A stretch of DNA of 64,000 nucleotides from Stenotrophomonas rhizophila (GCF_003651185.1 NZ_RCDC01000008.1:1-64000), one strand, 5' to 3'; counted from the first letter of the stretch, positions 46,696 to 56,793 are shown. Notes: generated by a model from the letters alone, not told the origin. Numbers and translations are program-made.

Positions 46696-47865
46696 TCAAT
46701 CCACCACGCGGCAGAACACGGCCTTGAGATACCGCGATTCCTGCACGTGGGCCATGAACGGGTGATCCGGACCTGCGCCGGCCACCTTCAGGATCTGGAT
46801 GGTGCGGCCGGCGTAGAACGCGGCGCGGCGCAGCATGTCCAGGAACTGGTCTTCGGCCACCAGGCCGGTGCACGAGAACGTGGCGAGCAGGCCACCGGGC
46901 TTGACCACCCCCAGCGCCAGCTTGTTCATGTCCAGGTACTTCTTCAGCGCGGTGATGACCTGGTCGCGGTCGCGGGTCATCTTGGCCGGATCGAGGATCA
47001 CCACGTCGAACTTCTCGCCGCGGTTGGATGCATCGCGCAGCCACGGGAAGATGTCGGACTGGATGAACTTCGGGCGCACGTTGTTGAGCTTGGCGTTGCC
47101 CTTGGCGATGGCGATCACGTCTTCATCGATGTCGATACCGACCACCTCGGCCGCACCGCGCGCGGCGGCATACACCGCAAAACCACCGGTGTTGCAGCAC
47201 AGGTCCAGCACGGTCTTGCCTTCCACCTGCTGGCTCAGCCACTGGCGGTTCTCACGCTGGTCGGCGAAGAAGCCGGTCTTGTGCGCACCGGCCGGGTCGG
47301 CGCGGAACTTCACGCCGTACTCGGTGATCACCGAGGCTTCGGTGGTGGTGTTGCCGTGGAAGTCGAAGCTTTCCTGCTTCTGCACGTGTTCGTCGGCGAA
47401 GCTGTGGAAACGGCAGCCCGGGAACTGTTCGCGCAGGGCTTCATACACCCACTCGCGGTGGCGGAACATGCCGGCGGCGAAGAATTCGACCACGACCAGA
47501 TCGCCGTAGCGGTCCACCACTAGGCCGGAGAGACCGTCACCTTCGCTGTGGACCACGCGCCAGGCATCGGAGATCTCGTCCAGCTTGAGCACCTCACGGC
47601 GCAGCGACACCGCCTGGGCGATCTTGCGCGAGAACCAGCCGGCGTCGACCGGGATGGCCTGATCGGTCTCCAGGATGCGCACGGCAATGCGCGAATGACC
47701 GTTGTAGAAGCCACGCCCGATCCACTCCCCGTCCACGCCGACGACGTCGACGATGGCACCGGGTTTGGGACGGACGGCCGGCTTTTCGACCAGTTTCTGG
47801 AAGATCCACGGGTGGCTGGAGCGCCAGGCGTTCTTGAGGCGGACAACGGGGGCAGGGGTATTCAT
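46696..47865 (-). CDS. rlmI: Class I SAM-dependent rRNA methyltransferase, RlmI-like
   Basis: 389 residues. N-terminal PUA domain (LKNAWRSSHPWIFQKLVEKP, then GRGFYNGHSRIAVRIL), central EEHHEE-like part, and Rossmann domain with VLDLCCNTGGFAVYAAARGA for SAM and VVILDPAKM. A cysteine in TFSCTGLV fits the m5C chemistry of RlmI (E. coli C1962 of 23S rRNA), though position specificity is inferred from the family. Confidence 0.88.
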   Translation of the reverse strand: MNTPAPVVRLKNAWRSSHPWIFQKLVEKPAVRPKPGAIVDVVGVDGEWIGRGFYNGHSRIAVRILETDQAIPVDAGWFSRKIAQAVSLRREVLKLDEISDAWRVVHSEGDGLSGLVVDRYGDLVVVEFFAAGMFRHREWVYEALREQFPGCRFHSFADEHVQKQESFDFHGNTTTEASVITEYGVKFRADPAGAHKTGFFADQRENRQWLSQQVEGKTVLDLCCNTGGFAVYAAARGAAEVVGIDIDEDVIAIAKGNAKLNNVRPKFIQSDIFPWLRDASNRGEKFDVVILDPAKMTRDRDQVITALKKYLDMNKLALGVVKPGGLLATFSCTGLVAEDQFLDMLRRAAFYAGRTIQILKVAGAGPDHPFMAHVQESRYLKAVFCRVVD

Positions 47866-47927
47866 GGGCGTATTGTAAACAGGAAGCCTGCAGCCCTCGG
47901 CGCTGGGAGCGACGCCGCTGGCGCTCT

Positions 47928-48002
47928 GGTAGTGACGGCCGCTGGCCGTCAGCGCGGTAAACCCGGCCGCTACGTGGTTGACGGCCAGCGGCCGTCACTA
48001 CC
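47928..48002. repeat. SMAG repeat dimer (inverted pair)
   Basis: Arms 47928-47951 and 47979-48002 are perfect 24-bp inverted copies beginning GGTAGTGACGGC, each a hairpin on its own, separated by 27 bases. It sits between the rlmI start and the riboswitch. It differs from the dimer at 46589 by a few stem positions that covary, so the hairpins are kept. Confidence 0.88.
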
Positions 48003-48082
48003 GGTTGGGGCATTGGGTTCAGCAGCACCGGGGCATGGAAAGGATTTGACGCCGGCCCCGGCACCCCGCAGAATCGGCCTCA

Positions 48083-48194
48083 GAAGGGGAGTAGCTCCCA
48101 GACGTTGTCGCCGTCAATTCGAGCCCGCAGGCTCCGGTGCAACGGCAGTCCCACCCATCGGGACTGCGAGCGAGACCTTCGCCGTATGGCGAAG
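48083..48194 (+). ncRNA. yybP-ykoY manganese riboswitch upstream of terC
   Basis: The leader shows the family core: GGGGAGTAGC near the 5' end and GAGCGAGACCTT near the 3' end, with an internal stem-loop between. The outer helix P1 pairs GAAGG (48083-48087) with CCTTC (48176-48180). A hairpin CTTCGCC-GTAT-GGCGAAG (48177-48194) uses the same CTTC bases, so it can form only when P1 opens: a plausible switch. No T-run follows the hairpin, so control is more likely of translation or Rho-dependent. Members of this class bind Mn2+ and commonly precede TerC/Alx or MntP genes, as here. Confidence 0.85.
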
Positions 48195-48279
48195 CTCTGT
48201 CCCTGGATCCCCCCGATCCTCCGTTGCAGATCCTCGCCATCCGGCTTGAGGCACTCTATTTTTCCAACGGATAAACCCA

Positions 48280-49239
48280 ATGCAGACGATCGGTAATGTG
48301 TGGTTGTGGGGCGGCTTCGGCGCGGTGGTGATCATCGCGCTGCTGGTCGACCTCGTCTTGATGCGACACGGCGGCCCACACAAGGTCACCTTCAAGGAAG
48401 CCCTGTGGTGGTCCATCGGCTGGGTTGCCCTCGCCCTGGCCTTCAACGGTGGCCTCTGGTACTACCTGAACGAGACTGCGGGCCAAGTGGTGGCCAACAA
48501 GGTCGGCCTGGAGTTCCTGACCGGTTACCTGGTCGAGAAAGCCCTGGCCGTGGACAACATCTTCGTGTTCCTGATGATCATGGGCTACTTCGCGGTGCCC
48601 GAGGAACAGCGCCAGAAGGTGCTGATCATCGGCATCCTGGGCGCGATCGTGCTGCGTACCATCATGATCTTCGCCGGCAGCGTGCTGCTGACCAAGTTCC
48701 ACTGGCTGCTCTATGTGTTCGGCGCGTTCCTGCTCTTCACCGGCTGGAAGATGTGGTTCTCGGCCGGCAGCGAGCCGGATCTTGAGACCAACCCCGCCCT
48801 GCGCTGGATGCGCAAGCACCTGCGCCTGCTGCCCGACTATGCCGGCAACGCGATGAGCGTCATGCGCGATGGCAAGCGCTGGTTCACGCCGCTGTTCGTG
48901 GTGCTGATCCTGATCGCGGTGACCGACGTGATCTTCGCGGTGGACAGCATCCCGGCGATCTTCGCGATCACCACCGACCCGTTCATCGTGCTGACCTCCA
49001 ACGTCTTCGCGGTGCTGGGCCTGCGCGCGATGTTCTTCCTGCTGGCCGGCATGGCCGATCGCTTCCACCTGCTGCCGTACGGCCTGGCCCTGGTGCTGGC
49101 CTTCATCGGCATCAAGATGATGCTGATCGACCTCTTCAAGATCCCCACCCCGATCTCGCTGGGTGTGGTGGCGGTGATCATCGCCGCGACCGTGGTGCTG
49201 AGCCTGAAGAATCCGCCGAAGGAAGGCGGCCACGCCTGA
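48280..49239 (+). CDS. TerC-family membrane protein (Alx-like, probably Mn2+ exporter)
   Basis: 319 residues with about nine membrane segments. The paired acidic motifs EKALAVDNIFVFLMI and TDVIFAVDSIPAIFAIT, with transmembrane aspartates, are typical of TerC/Alx. Alx acts in Mn2+ efflux in E. coli, and the riboswitch in the leader supports manganese here. The name terC is historical, and tellurite resistance is not implied. A modest GGAT ribosome site lies ahead of ATG 48280. Confidence 0.92.
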   Translation: MQTIGNVWLWGGFGAVVIIALLVDLVLMRHGGPHKVTFKEALWWSIGWVALALAFNGGLWYYLNETAGQVVANKVGLEFLTGYLVEKALAVDNIFVFLMIMGYFAVPEEQRQKVLIIGILGAIVLRTIMIFAGSVLLTKFHWLLYVFGAFLLFTGWKMWFSAGSEPDLETNPALRWMRKHLRLLPDYAGNAMSVMRDGKRWFTPLFVVLILIAVTDVIFAVDSIPAIFAITTDPFIVLTSNVFAVLGLRAMFFLLAGMADRFHLLPYGLALVLAFIGIKMMLIDLFKIPTPISLGVVAVIIAATVVLSLKNPPKEGGHA

Positions 49240-49248
49240 CCGACCGTG

Positions 49249-49275
49249 CCGCCTGCGGGATTGTCCCGCAGGCGG
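49249..49275. terminator. Hairpin after terC
   Basis: A perfect 12-bp stem (49249-49260 with 49264-49275) and TTG loop, 10 bp after the terC stop. The following pyrimidine-rich stretch has only scattered T, so termination may be partial. Confidence 0.55.
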
Positions 49276-49336
49276 TACCTCTCTCTCCCACGACGTTGCC
49301 CTTGTGTTCATCCGGGGCGACGCCATCCCTGAGGGT

Positions 49337-50119
49337 ATGAACGCCAACCTGCCCCAGCCCACCGGCGCGCCGCCGGTTCCGTCCCGCAACGACCGTGGTG
49401 GTGTACTGCGGGCGTTCAACCTGAGCCTGGCCTTCGTGCTGCTGCTGGTCGCGGTGTATACCGCCCAGGGCCATGTCGACTGGCGTCCGTGGGCGGTTGC
49501 CCCGCTGGACAAGGCCGGCCTGCTCGGCATTCTCGGTGCCCCGCTGCTGCACGGCTCGATCCAGCATCTGGGCGCCAATGCGGCGGCCCTGCTGATCCTC
49601 GGCACCTTGGCCGGCAGCGTCTATCCCAAAGCCACCGTGCGCGCGCTGCCCCTGTTGTGGGTCGGCTCGGGGCTCGGTGCCTGGCTGCTCGGCGATCTGG
49701 GCAGCCGCCATCTGGGCGCCAGTGGCATCACCCACGGCCTGATGTTCCTGGTGTTCGTGCTCGGCCTGCTGCGCCGCGACCGGCCAGCGATCGCGGCCGG
49801 GCTGATCGCCTTCCTGTTCTACGGCAGCATGCTGCTGACCATCCTGCCGCACGAGCCGGGCGTGTCCTGGCAATCGCATATGGGCGGTGCCTTCGCCGGC
49901 ATCATCAGCGCGCTGCTGTTCCGCCTCTCCGACCCGATGGCGCCGCGCAAGCGCTACAGCTGGGAGGACGAGGAAGAGGATGACATCGAGGCAGCGCGCG
50001 ATGCCGATCTGGAGCCGCCCTCCCCGACCGGCGTGCCGGTGCTGTGGCAACCGCGCGAGGGCCGCGACTTCGTGGTGCTGCCGTTCCGGCGGCGCGATGA
50101 AGGGTCATCGCTGGACTGA
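49337..50119 (+). CDS. Rhomboid-family intramembrane serine protease
   Basis: About 260 residues with six hydrophobic segments. The catalytic serine is in LGASGITHGL (GxSG) and the histidine in QSHMGGAFAG; LLHGSIQHLGANAAALL matches the HxxxxHxxxN motif of rhomboid helix 2. A C-terminal cytoplasmic tail of about 60 residues is acidic (WEDEEEDDIEAARD). GAGGG sits one base before ATG 49337, too close for a normal site; GTG 49304 is an alternative start. Substrate unknown. Confidence 0.88.
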   Translation: MNANLPQPTGAPPVPSRNDRGGVLRAFNLSLAFVLLLVAVYTAQGHVDWRPWAVAPLDKAGLLGILGAPLLHGSIQHLGANAAALLILGTLAGSVYPKATVRALPLLWVGSGLGAWLLGDLGSRHLGASGITHGLMFLVFVLGLLRRDRPAIAAGLIAFLFYGSMLLTILPHEPGVSWQSHMGGAFAGIISALLFRLSDPMAPRKRYSWEDEEEDDIEAARDADLEPPSPTGVPVLWQPREGRDFVVLPFRRRDEGSSLD

Positions 50120-50153
50120 CCGGCAACGCATCTGATGGCGTGGCTCTACACGC

Positions 50154-51278
50154 TCAGGGATTGGCTGCGGTCGTGCCATCCCCATCCCCATCCACCGCAC
50201 GCCGGCCCAGCGCCGGGTCATCGGTGAAGAACGCATCGATGCCGGTGGCCAGGTAGGCCCGCATCTCGGCCACCGAGCCTTCGGCATTGCGGGCATTCGG
50301 CTCGCCGCTGCGGAACTCCGCGGCCAGGAAGGAGTTCTCCGGCCGGAACGTATACGGCACCACCATCAACCCGGCTGCATGTGCATCGCGCACCAGCGAG
50401 GTCGGGGTGCCCAGCTTCCCCTGCGCATCCAGTGGAATGACCATGCGCAGGCTCGGGCCGATGCCGTCGGCGTAGGTCGCCACATCGCGCAGTCCCGCCG
50501 GGGTGATCAGGTCGGCATAGCGCTGGCTGCCCTTGGCCGCGAGTACGTCACCGGGCTGCTGCTTGGAATCGCCGAGCAACTGCAGCAGGCGGATGTTGCT
50601 GTCGCGGCCGAGCTTGCCGCGCAGGTACCGCAGGTTGCCGACCTCGAAGGACTGGATCGTCACCGGCGCCACGCGCGTGTAGGCGTTGCCCTGCAGCGCG
50701 GCGACCACCTTGTCTTCCATCGGCAGGCCGATGCTCCTGAAGTAGGTGCCGTGCTTGATCTCCGGTACCAGCCCGATGCCGCGGTTGGCGCGGCCGGCCT
50801 GCTGCACCAGGAAGGCGATGATCTCATCCAGCGTGGCGATGCGGAACTGGCCGTCGAAGGCGGTGCTGCGCAGCTGTGGCAGGCGCTCGCGGGCGTACAG
50901 CGTCTTCAGCTCGGCCAGGGTGAAGTCTTCGGTGAACCAGCCTTCGATGCGCTCGCCGTCGATGCTCTTGACGGTCCTGCGGCTGGCGAACTCCGGGTGC
51001 GCGGCCACATCGGTGGTGCCGCCGATCTCGTTCTCGTGGCGCGATACCAGCACGCCGTCCTTGGTCATCACCAGGTCCGGCTCGATGTAGTCGGCGCCAT
51101 CGGCGATGGCCTGCGCGTACGCGGCGAGCGTGTGCTCGGGCAGCAGCGCACTGGCACCGCGGTGGCCGTAGACGGCGGCCTTGGCCGGCGTGGAGGAAGA
51201 CGATTCAGCGCTCATGGCCACCGATGGTGCCACGGCCAGCGACACCAGCAACACACATCCCCACAACTGCTTGGACAC
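50154..51278 (-). CDS. glpQ: Periplasmic glycerophosphodiester phosphodiesterase
   Basis: Hydrolyses deacylated phospholipids to glycerol-3-phosphate and an alcohol. 374 residues with a signal peptide (GCVLLVSLAVAPSVAMSA) and GDPD domain: AVYGHRGASALLPEHTLAAY (catalytic HR..E), YIEPDLVMTKDGVLVSRHE, VPEIKHG. GTG 51278 is preferred since AGGGA lies seven bases upstream; ATG 51320 would add 14 residues without its own site. GlpQ-like size and export point to the periplasmic type. Confidence 0.91.
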   Translation of the reverse strand: MSKQLWGCVLLVSLAVAPSVAMSAESSSSTPAKAAVYGHRGASALLPEHTLAAYAQAIADGADYIEPDLVMTKDGVLVSRHENEIGGTTDVAAHPEFASRRTVKSIDGERIEGWFTEDFTLAELKTLYARERLPQLRSTAFDGQFRIATLDEIIAFLVQQAGRANRGIGLVPEIKHGTYFRSIGLPMEDKVVAALQGNAYTRVAPVTIQSFEVGNLRYLRGKLGRDSNIRLLQLLGDSKQQPGDVLAAKGSQRYADLITPAGLRDVATYADGIGPSLRMVIPLDAQGKLGTPTSLVRDAHAAGLMVVPYTFRPENSFLAAEFRSGEPNARNAEGSVAEMRAYLATGIDAFFTDDPALGRRAVDGDGDGTTAANP

Positions 51279-51350
51279 TGCAAATCCCTGTCGATAAAGA
51301 TCACGGTCAGTCTGCTGCAAGGGTGTGACAGCGCGAAGAAAGGCCTCCGC

Positions 51351-52694
51351 CTACTTCCCGATACAGAAGCTCGAGAAAATCCGCCCCAACAGGTCATCGG
51401 CGCTCATCCGTCCGGTGATCTCGCCCAGCGCCTCATGGGCCAGGCGCAGCTCCTCCGCCGCCAGCTCCAGGTGCTCGTGGACCAGCTCCGATTCGGCGCG
51501 TTCGGCATGGCCGATCGCCTGGCCGATCGCCTCCACATGGCGGGCACGCGCGGAGAACTCACCGTCCACGCTGTCGCCGGCACTGCCGCTGGCCAGCGCG
51601 CGCAGGCGTGCGTGCAGTTGATCCAGCCCGAGGCCGGTCGCGGCCGAGACATGTACCACGTCCGCAGGAGCGTCGGACGGCATCGCGGCCAGCAGATCGC
51701 TCTTGTTGTGGATCCACAGCTGCTGCGGCACGTCCGCGATGCTGTCGCCCACTGCGTCGCGGCCGGCCTGCGGCTCGCGCGCATCGACCACCACGATGGC
51801 CAGGTCGGTGCGCTGCATCTCCGCGCGCGCCCGGCGCATGCCTTCGCGCTCGATCGCATCGCCGCCTTCGCGCAGACCGGCGGTGTCGACCAGGGTCAGT
51901 TCCAGGCCATCGATGCGGATGGTCTCGCGCAGGGTGTCGCGGGTGGTCCCGGCGATGTCGGTGACGATCGCCCGCTCGCTGCCGGCCAGTGCATTGAGCA
52001 GCGAACTCTTGCCGGCATTCGGCGGCCCGACCAGGACGGCATGCAGACCGTCGCGCAGTTTGCGCCCGCGTTCGGCATCCTCGCGGAGCCGGATCAACGC
52101 CTGCAGCGCGGTGACCAGGCCACTGCGGACCTGCGCGCCGCCAAGGGTGTCGAGCGGTTCGTCGGCGAAGTCGATCGCCGCCTCCACGTGGATCCGCAGC
52201 AGAACAAGCTGTTCTGCGACCTCGTCCACGCGGCGCGAGAAGACCCCGTCCAGCGAGCGGCGTGCCGCGCGCGCTGCGCGGGTATCGCTGGCGGCAATCA
52301 GATCGGCAATCGCCTCGGCCTGGGCCAGGTCGAGCTTGCCGTTGAGGAAGGCCCGCTCGCTGAACTCACCCGGCCGCGCCTGCCGAGCCCCCAGTGCGAT
52401 GCAGCGCGCGACCAGTTGCTGGAGCACCACCGGGCTGCCATGCCCCTGCAGTTCCACCACTTCTTCGCCGGTGAAGCTGTTCGGCGCCGGGAACCACAGC
52501 GCGATGCCGTCGTCGATCACCTCGCCGGCCGCATCGCGCAAGCGCGCGTAATGCGCGTGCCGCGGCTGCATCGCGCGCACGCCGATCGCCTCGGCGATGG
52601 GCCGCGCCTGCGGGCCGGACAGCCGCAGCATGCCGACGCCGCCCGCGCCGGGCGCGGTCGCGATGGCCACGATGGTGTCGGGGGCATGGGTCAT
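51351..52694 (-). CDS. mnmE: tRNA modification GTPase MnmE (TrmE)
   Basis: With MnmG it makes the 5-carboxymethylaminomethyl modification of U34 in tRNA. 447 residues: N-terminal tetrahydrofolate-binding domain ([22 protein letters not shown]), central helical domain and an inserted G domain with [34 protein letters not shown] and NKSD. The C-terminus CIGK is the invariant CxGK motif. It follows yidC in the usual origin-proximal order. Confidence 0.97.
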   Translation of the reverse strand: MTHAPDTIVAIATAPGAGGVGMLRLSGPQARPIAEAIGVRAMQPRHAHYARLRDAAGEVIDDGIALWFPAPNSFTGEEVVELQGHGSPVVLQQLVARCIALGARQARPGEFSERAFLNGKLDLAQAEAIADLIAASDTRAARAARRSLDGVFSRRVDEVAEQLVLLRIHVEAAIDFADEPLDTLGGAQVRSGLVTALQALIRLREDAERGRKLRDGLHAVLVGPPNAGKSSLLNALAGSERAIVTDIAGTTRDTLRETIRIDGLELTLVDTAGLREGGDAIEREGMRRARAEMQRTDLAIVVVDAREPQAGRDAVGDSIADVPQQLWIHNKSDLLAAMPSDAPADVVHVSAATGLGLDQLHARLRALASGSAGDSVDGEFSARARHVEAIGQAIGHAERAESELVHEHLELAAEELRLAHEALGEITGRMSADDLLGRIFSSFCIGK

Positions 52695-52772
52695 GTCGGG
52701 CTCACTGCAGCGTGCGGGGAATCAGGGGGCATTCTACGGACCGCACGGTTGGCCGGGCCGCAGATGCAGGAA

Positions 52773-52797
52773 ACCCGCCTTGCGGCGGGTCTCCTGT
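52773..52797 (-). terminator. Intrinsic terminator after yidC
   Basis: Minus-strand hairpin ACCCGCC-GCAA-GGCGGGT (52773-52790) directly followed by TTCC, 13 bp beyond the yidC stop. The T-run is short. Flanking bases extend the stem imperfectly. Confidence 0.6.
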
Positions 52798-52802
52798 GTG
52801 GC

Positions 52803-54500
52803 TTACTTCTTGGCGGTGACGACCGGCAGCGGATCGCTGCCATGACGCTTGGTCATCCACCACTGCTGGAGCAGGCCCAGGCCACCGTTGACGACCCAGT
52901 ACAGCACCAGACCGGACGGCATGAAGGCCATCATGACGCCGAACACCAGCGGCATCAGCTGCATCATCTTGGCCTGCATCGGGTCCATGCCCGGCGCCGG
53001 GGTCAGCTTCTGGGTGGCCCACATCACCGCCACGTTGATCACCGGCAGGATGAAGTACGGGTCACGTGCGGTCAGATCCTGGATCCAGCCCAGCCACGGG
53101 GCCTGGCGCAGTTCCACCGATTCCACCAGCACCCAGTACAGCGCGAAGAAGATCGGCATCTGGATGAGGATCGGCAGACAGCCGCCCATCGGGTTGATCT
53201 TCTCTTTCTTGTACAGCTCCATCATCGCGGTCTGGAACTTCTGGCGGTCATCGCCATAGCGTTCCTTGAGCTGCGCGATGCGCGGCTGGAAGCGACGCAT
53301 CTTGGCACCGGACTTGTACTGCACGGCCGAGAGCGGATACAGCACCAGCTTCAGCAGCACCACCAGGCCGACGATCGCCCAGCCCCAGTTGTTGACGACC
53401 TTGTGGACCTGGTTGAGGACCCAGAACAGGCCCTGGCCGATGATCGCCATCAGCGAGAAGCGGCTGTAGTCGACCACGCGGTCCAGGCCCTTCACGTCTT
53501 CCTTGGCGATCAGGTTGACCAGCTTCGGGCCGACCCACAGGCGGGCTTCGGTGCTGACCTGCTGGCCCGGGGCCACGGTGAAGGCCGGGCCACGCGCTTC
53601 GATCTGGTCGCGGCCGTTGTTCTGCGCCAGCGAGTACTGCGCGGCCTGGTCGGCCTGCGGAATCCACGCGGTGAAGAAGTGGTGCTGCAGCATCGCCAGC
53701 CAGCCGCCGGTGATGGTGCGATTGAGATGGCCGTCGTCCAGGTAATCCTTGAACGCGCGGCGCTCGTACCCGTCCTGCGGGCTGAACCAGGTCGCGCCGT
53801 TGAAGCTGAACGAGTCCGGGTTGGTCATGCTGCGCGAGAGGATGGTCGGGGTGCGGTCCAGGGTGCGGAACACGTAGCCGCTCCACGGGGCGCTGCCGCC
53901 GTTGACCACTTCATCCTTCACCGTGATCGCGTACTCATTGCGACCCAGCGAGTAGGTGCGGCGGATGGTCACGCCGTTCGGGCCGGTCCATTCGAACGGC
54001 ACCGTGACCTCGTCCTGGCCCTTGGCCAGCACGAAGTCGTGGTTCTCACCGACCAGCTTGAAGCCGTTGGCGGCCGGCACCGGCATGGTCTTGTCTTCGC
54101 TGATCCAGCCACTCACCGCGCGGTACGGGTGGGTCGCCTCTTCGGTCAGCAGGCGGACCGGCGGGCTGCCTTCTTCCTTGGTCTGCGGGAACTGCAGCAG
54201 CTCGGCATCCAGCACCGTGCCACCGTCCAGCACCAGACGCAGCACGTCGGTGGTGATGGTCACGCGGGCCGGACCGGCCTCGGTCTGCGCGGCCGGCTGT
54301 GCCGCCGGCAGGGAGCCGTCAGCCTGGGGCACGGGCGCACCGGGGATGCTCCCGGCAGCCGCACCCGGCACGCTGGCCTGGGTGGTCTGGGTGGCCACGG
54401 CCGGGGTCGGCGGCGCGGCTTTATCGCGGCCCCACTCCATCCACAGCAACACGGCCACCATCAGCCAGGCAAAAATCAGGAAAACGCGGGTCTGGTTCAT
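52803..54500 (-). CDS. yidC: Membrane protein insertase YidC
   Basis: Inserts and folds inner-membrane proteins alone or with Sec. 565 residues: N-terminal membrane helix ([18 protein letters not shown]), Pro/Ala linker, a large periplasmic beta domain (about 60-345) and five C-terminal helices starting [23 protein letters not shown] and including [18 protein letters not shown] and [18 protein letters not shown]. Its ATG shares one base with the rnpA stop, leaving no room for the yidD gene often found here. Confidence 0.97.
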   Translation of the reverse strand: MNQTRVFLIFAWLMVAVLLWMEWGRDKAAPPTPAVATQTTQASVPGAAAGSIPGAPVPQADGSLPAAQPAAQTEAGPARVTITTDVLRLVLDGGTVLDAELLQFPQTKEEGSPPVRLLTEEATHPYRAVSGWISEDKTMPVPAANGFKLVGENHDFVLAKGQDEVTVPFEWTGPNGVTIRRTYSLGRNEYAITVKDEVVNGGSAPWSGYVFRTLDRTPTILSRSMTNPDSFSFNGATWFSPQDGYERRAFKDYLDDGHLNRTITGGWLAMLQHHFFTAWIPQADQAAQYSLAQNNGRDQIEARGPAFTVAPGQQVSTEARLWVGPKLVNLIAKEDVKGLDRVVDYSRFSLMAIIGQGLFWVLNQVHKVVNNWGWAIVGLVVLLKLVLYPLSAVQYKSGAKMRRFQPRIAQLKERYGDDRQKFQTAMMELYKKEKINPMGGCLPILIQMPIFFALYWVLVESVELRQAPWLGWIQDLTARDPYFILPVINVAVMWATQKLTPAPGMDPMQAKMMQLMPLVFGVMMAFMPSGLVLYWVVNGGLGLLQQWWMTKRHGSDPLPVVTAKK

Positions 54501-54958
54501 CAGCGTGCAGGCTCGACGGGGCCGGCACGCAATGCCGGCTCGGACTGGGAAAGGGGTGCAACGCCCAGGGGCGGCGGCATTGTGCCGTCCGCGCCCGGCA
54601 TGGGCAATGCGCCAAGGCGGCGCAGCAGGCGTTCAAAGGCCTGGCGGATATCTGAATTGCTGGCGGTACGGGCGGCACTGCGGGCAACGACGACGTAATC
54701 GCCGGCACTCATCCACGGCCGTACGTGGCGTGTGGCATCGCGCAACACACGCTTCACTCGGTTGCGACCCACGGCTCGGGGATCGACTTTGCGCGACACG
54801 GCAAGACCCAACCTGGCTGGCGTATCGCTCTTCAGCCAGTGCAGGGTCATCAGCGGATCGGACACACGGCGGGCGCCGTTGAAGACCGTTGTATATTCGG
54901 CACGCGTACGAACCCGCGCAGAGCGAGGAAATCGCTTGCGCGGGTCGGAACTGCTCAC
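54500..54958 (-). CDS. rnpA: Ribonuclease P protein component
   Basis: Binds the RNase P RNA and helps process tRNA 5' ends. The conserved core is [48 protein letters not shown] (the RNR motif) and [13 protein letters not shown] 54958 gives a 152-residue protein; ATG 54991 is an alternative and neither has a clear ribosome site. Most RnpA proteins are about 110-125 residues; here some 35-40 extra C-terminal residues rich in Pro, Gly and Ala follow the core and end at the yidC start. Confidence 0.93.
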   Translation of the reverse strand: MSSSDPRKRFPRSARVRTRAEYTTVFNGARRVSDPLMTLHWLKSDTPARLGLAVSRKVDPRAVGRNRVKRVLRDATRHVRPWMSAGDYVVVARSAARTASNSDIRQAFERLLRRLGALPMPGADGTMPPPLGVAPLSQSEPALRAGPVEPAR

Positions 54959-54996
54959 AGTCAGGATTGCGTCTGCCGCGGAAAGCGGCATTGCAA

Positions 54997-55137
54997 TCAA
55001 GCGCTCAGGACTTTACGGCCCTTGGCGCGGCGACGCGACAGGATCTTGCGGCCGTCAGCGGTCTTCATACGGGCACGGAAGCCATGGTCGCGCTTACGCT
55101 TGAGGTTGCTGGGTTGGAAAGTGCGCTTGGTGGCCAT
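54997..55137 (-). CDS. rpmH: 50S ribosomal protein L34
   Basis: 46 residues, highly basic: [20 protein letters not shown] at the start, then [23 protein letters not shown] precedes ATG 55137. It is the first gene of rpmH-rnpA-yidC-mnmE, divergent from dnaA as in most proteobacterial origins. Confidence 0.98.
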   Translation of the reverse strand: MATKRTFQPSNLKRKRDHGFRARMKTADGRKILSRRRAKGRKVLSA

Positions 55138-55176
55138 GCGGGCCTCTATATGAAGGGGACGGAAAGAACCGGAAAT

Positions 55177-55204
55177 TCTATAGACCTCATCGAGGTCCCG
55201 TCAA
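55177..55204 (-). promoter_or_regulatory. rpmH promoter
   Basis: Minus-strand -35 TTGACG (55199-55204), 16-bp spacer, -10 TATAGA (55177-55182), about 40 bp before the rpmH ATG. A strong promoter fits a ribosomal protein gene. Confidence 0.78.
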
Positions 55205-55233
55205 GTGTCTGTCACTACGGGAATTCACCGGGC

Positions 55234-55265
55234 TGTGCAATAGCTGTGGATCGTTTTGTGAATAA
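55234..55265. other. DnaA-box cluster upstream of dnaA
   Basis: Three boxes in the same orientation (read on the minus strand): TATTGCACA (55234-55242, 7 of 9), CGATCCACA (55245-55253, 7 of 9) and TTATTCACA (55257-55265, matches TTATNCACA). They sit 126 bp before dnaA, suitable for autoregulation of dnaA and possibly part of the origin. Confidence 0.7.
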
Positions 55266-55390
55266 CTTTGGGACAACCATTCCCGGCCCCCCTCGTCGGT
55301 GGTAGTCTGCGCCATCCATTCTTCCCCCCTTCCGGCCTGCGGTGCGGCGCTTTTGTTCGCCTATCCGCTGGCCCCAGACGATTATTGCCG

Positions 55391-56725
55391 ATGGATGCCT
55401 GGTCTCGTTCTCTCGAACGCCTTGAAGCGGAGTTTCCGCCCGAGGATGTTCACACCTGGTTGAAGCCGCTGCAGGCAGATCTGCGCGCGGACAGCCTGGT
55501 GCTTTATGCGCCAAACGCCTTCATCGTCGACCAGGTGCGCGAGCTGTATCTGCCGCGCATCAAGGAGCTGCTGGCGCACTTCGCCGGTTTCGGCGACGTT
55601 TTTCTTGAAATCGGCTCGCGTCCGCGTCCGGTAGAGGCGCAGATCGCGCCGATTCCGGGCCTGTCCGCACCGGCGGCGCCGGCCGAACCCCTGGTGCCGT
55701 TCGCCGGCAACATGGATTCGCACTACACCTTCGCCAACTTCGTGGAAGGCCGCAGCAACCAGCTGGGGCTGGCCGCGGCGTTCCAGGCGGCGCAGAAGCC
55801 GGGCGACCGCGCCCACAACCCCTTGCTGCTGTACGGCGGGACCGGCCTGGGCAAGACCCACCTGATGTTCGCGGCCGGCAATGCGATGCGTCAGGCCAAC
55901 CCGGCGGCCAAGGTGCTGTACCTGCGTTCGGAACAGTTCTTCAGCGCGATGATCCGTGCGCTGCAGGAAAAAACCATGGACCAGTTCAAGCGCCAGTTCC
56001 AGCAGGTCGACGCGCTGCTGATCGATGACATCCAGTTCTTCGCCGGCAAGGACCGTACCCAGGAAGAGTTCTTCCATACGTTCAACGCCCTGTTCGACGG
56101 CAAGCAGCAGATCATCCTGACCTGCGACCGGTACCCGCGCGAAGTCGAGGGCCTGGAAGCACGGCTGAAGTCGCGCCTGGCCTGGGGCCTGTCCGTGGCG
56201 ATCGAGCCGCCGGACTTCGAGACGCGTGCAGCGATCGTGCTGGCCAAGGCCCGCGAGCGTGGCACCGATATCCCCGACGATGTGGCGTTTCTGATTGCCA
56301 AGAAGATGCGCTCCAATGTCCGCGACCTCGAAGGTGCGTTGAATACCCTGGCCGCACGCGCCAACTTCACCGGCCGTGCGATCACCACTGATTTCGCCCA
56401 GGAAACCCTGCGCGACCTGCTTCGCGCCCAGCAGCAGGCGATCAGCATTCCCAACATCCAGAAAACCGTGGCCGACTACTACGGGCTGCAGATCAAGGAT
56501 CTGCTGTCCAAGCGTCGGACCCGGTCGCTGGCCCGTCCCCGTCAGGTCGCCATGGCCCTGACCAAGGAACTGACCGAGCACAGCCTGCCGGAAATCGGCG
56601 ACGCCTTTGCCGGCCGGGACCACACCACGGTGCTGCATGCCTGCCGGCAGATCCGGACGTTGATGGAAGCGGACGGCAAGTTGCGGGAAGACTGGGACAA
56701 GCTGATCCGGAAGTTGAGCGAATGA
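55391..56725 (+). CDS. dnaA: Chromosomal replication initiator DnaA
   Basis: Binds DnaA boxes and opens the origin. 444 residues: domain I ([21 protein letters not shown]), a short domain II with Pro/Ala, AAA+ domain III with [16 protein letters not shown] (Walker A) and [20 protein letters not shown] (Walker B), and domain IV with [14 protein letters not shown] for DNA binding. The start ATG 55391 follows the gap shared with rpmH; no clear Shine-Dalgarno site is seen. Confidence 0.98.
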   Translation: MDAWSRSLERLEAEFPPEDVHTWLKPLQADLRADSLVLYAPNAFIVDQVRELYLPRIKELLAHFAGFGDVFLEIGSRPRPVEAQIAPIPGLSAPAAPAEPLVPFAGNMDSHYTFANFVEGRSNQLGLAAAFQAAQKPGDRAHNPLLLYGGTGLGKTHLMFAAGNAMRQANPAAKVLYLRSEQFFSAMIRALQEKTMDQFKRQFQQVDALLIDDIQFFAGKDRTQEEFFHTFNALFDGKQQIILTCDRYPREVEGLEARLKSRLAWGLSVAIEPPDFETRAAIVLAKARERGTDIPDDVAFLIAKKMRSNVRDLEGALNTLAARANFTGRAITTDFAQETLRDLLRAQQQAISIPNIQKTVADYYGLQIKDLLSKRRTRSLARPRQVAMALTKELTEHSLPEIGDAFAGRDHTTVLHACRQIRTLMEADGKLREDWDKLIRKLSE

Positions 56726-56793
56726 TGCATGTACGCCGCTAAGGCGTCATCGCATAAAACGGTGCAGAATCCGGTAGTAAGCGAGGTATAGGG

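Noticed and set aside
50379..54698. A 1439-codon open frame on the plus strand opposite glpQ, mnmE and yidC
   Set aside because: It is the mirror of three certain genes in a high-GC genome, crosses gene boundaries and has low-complexity Arg/Gln/His/Gly composition.
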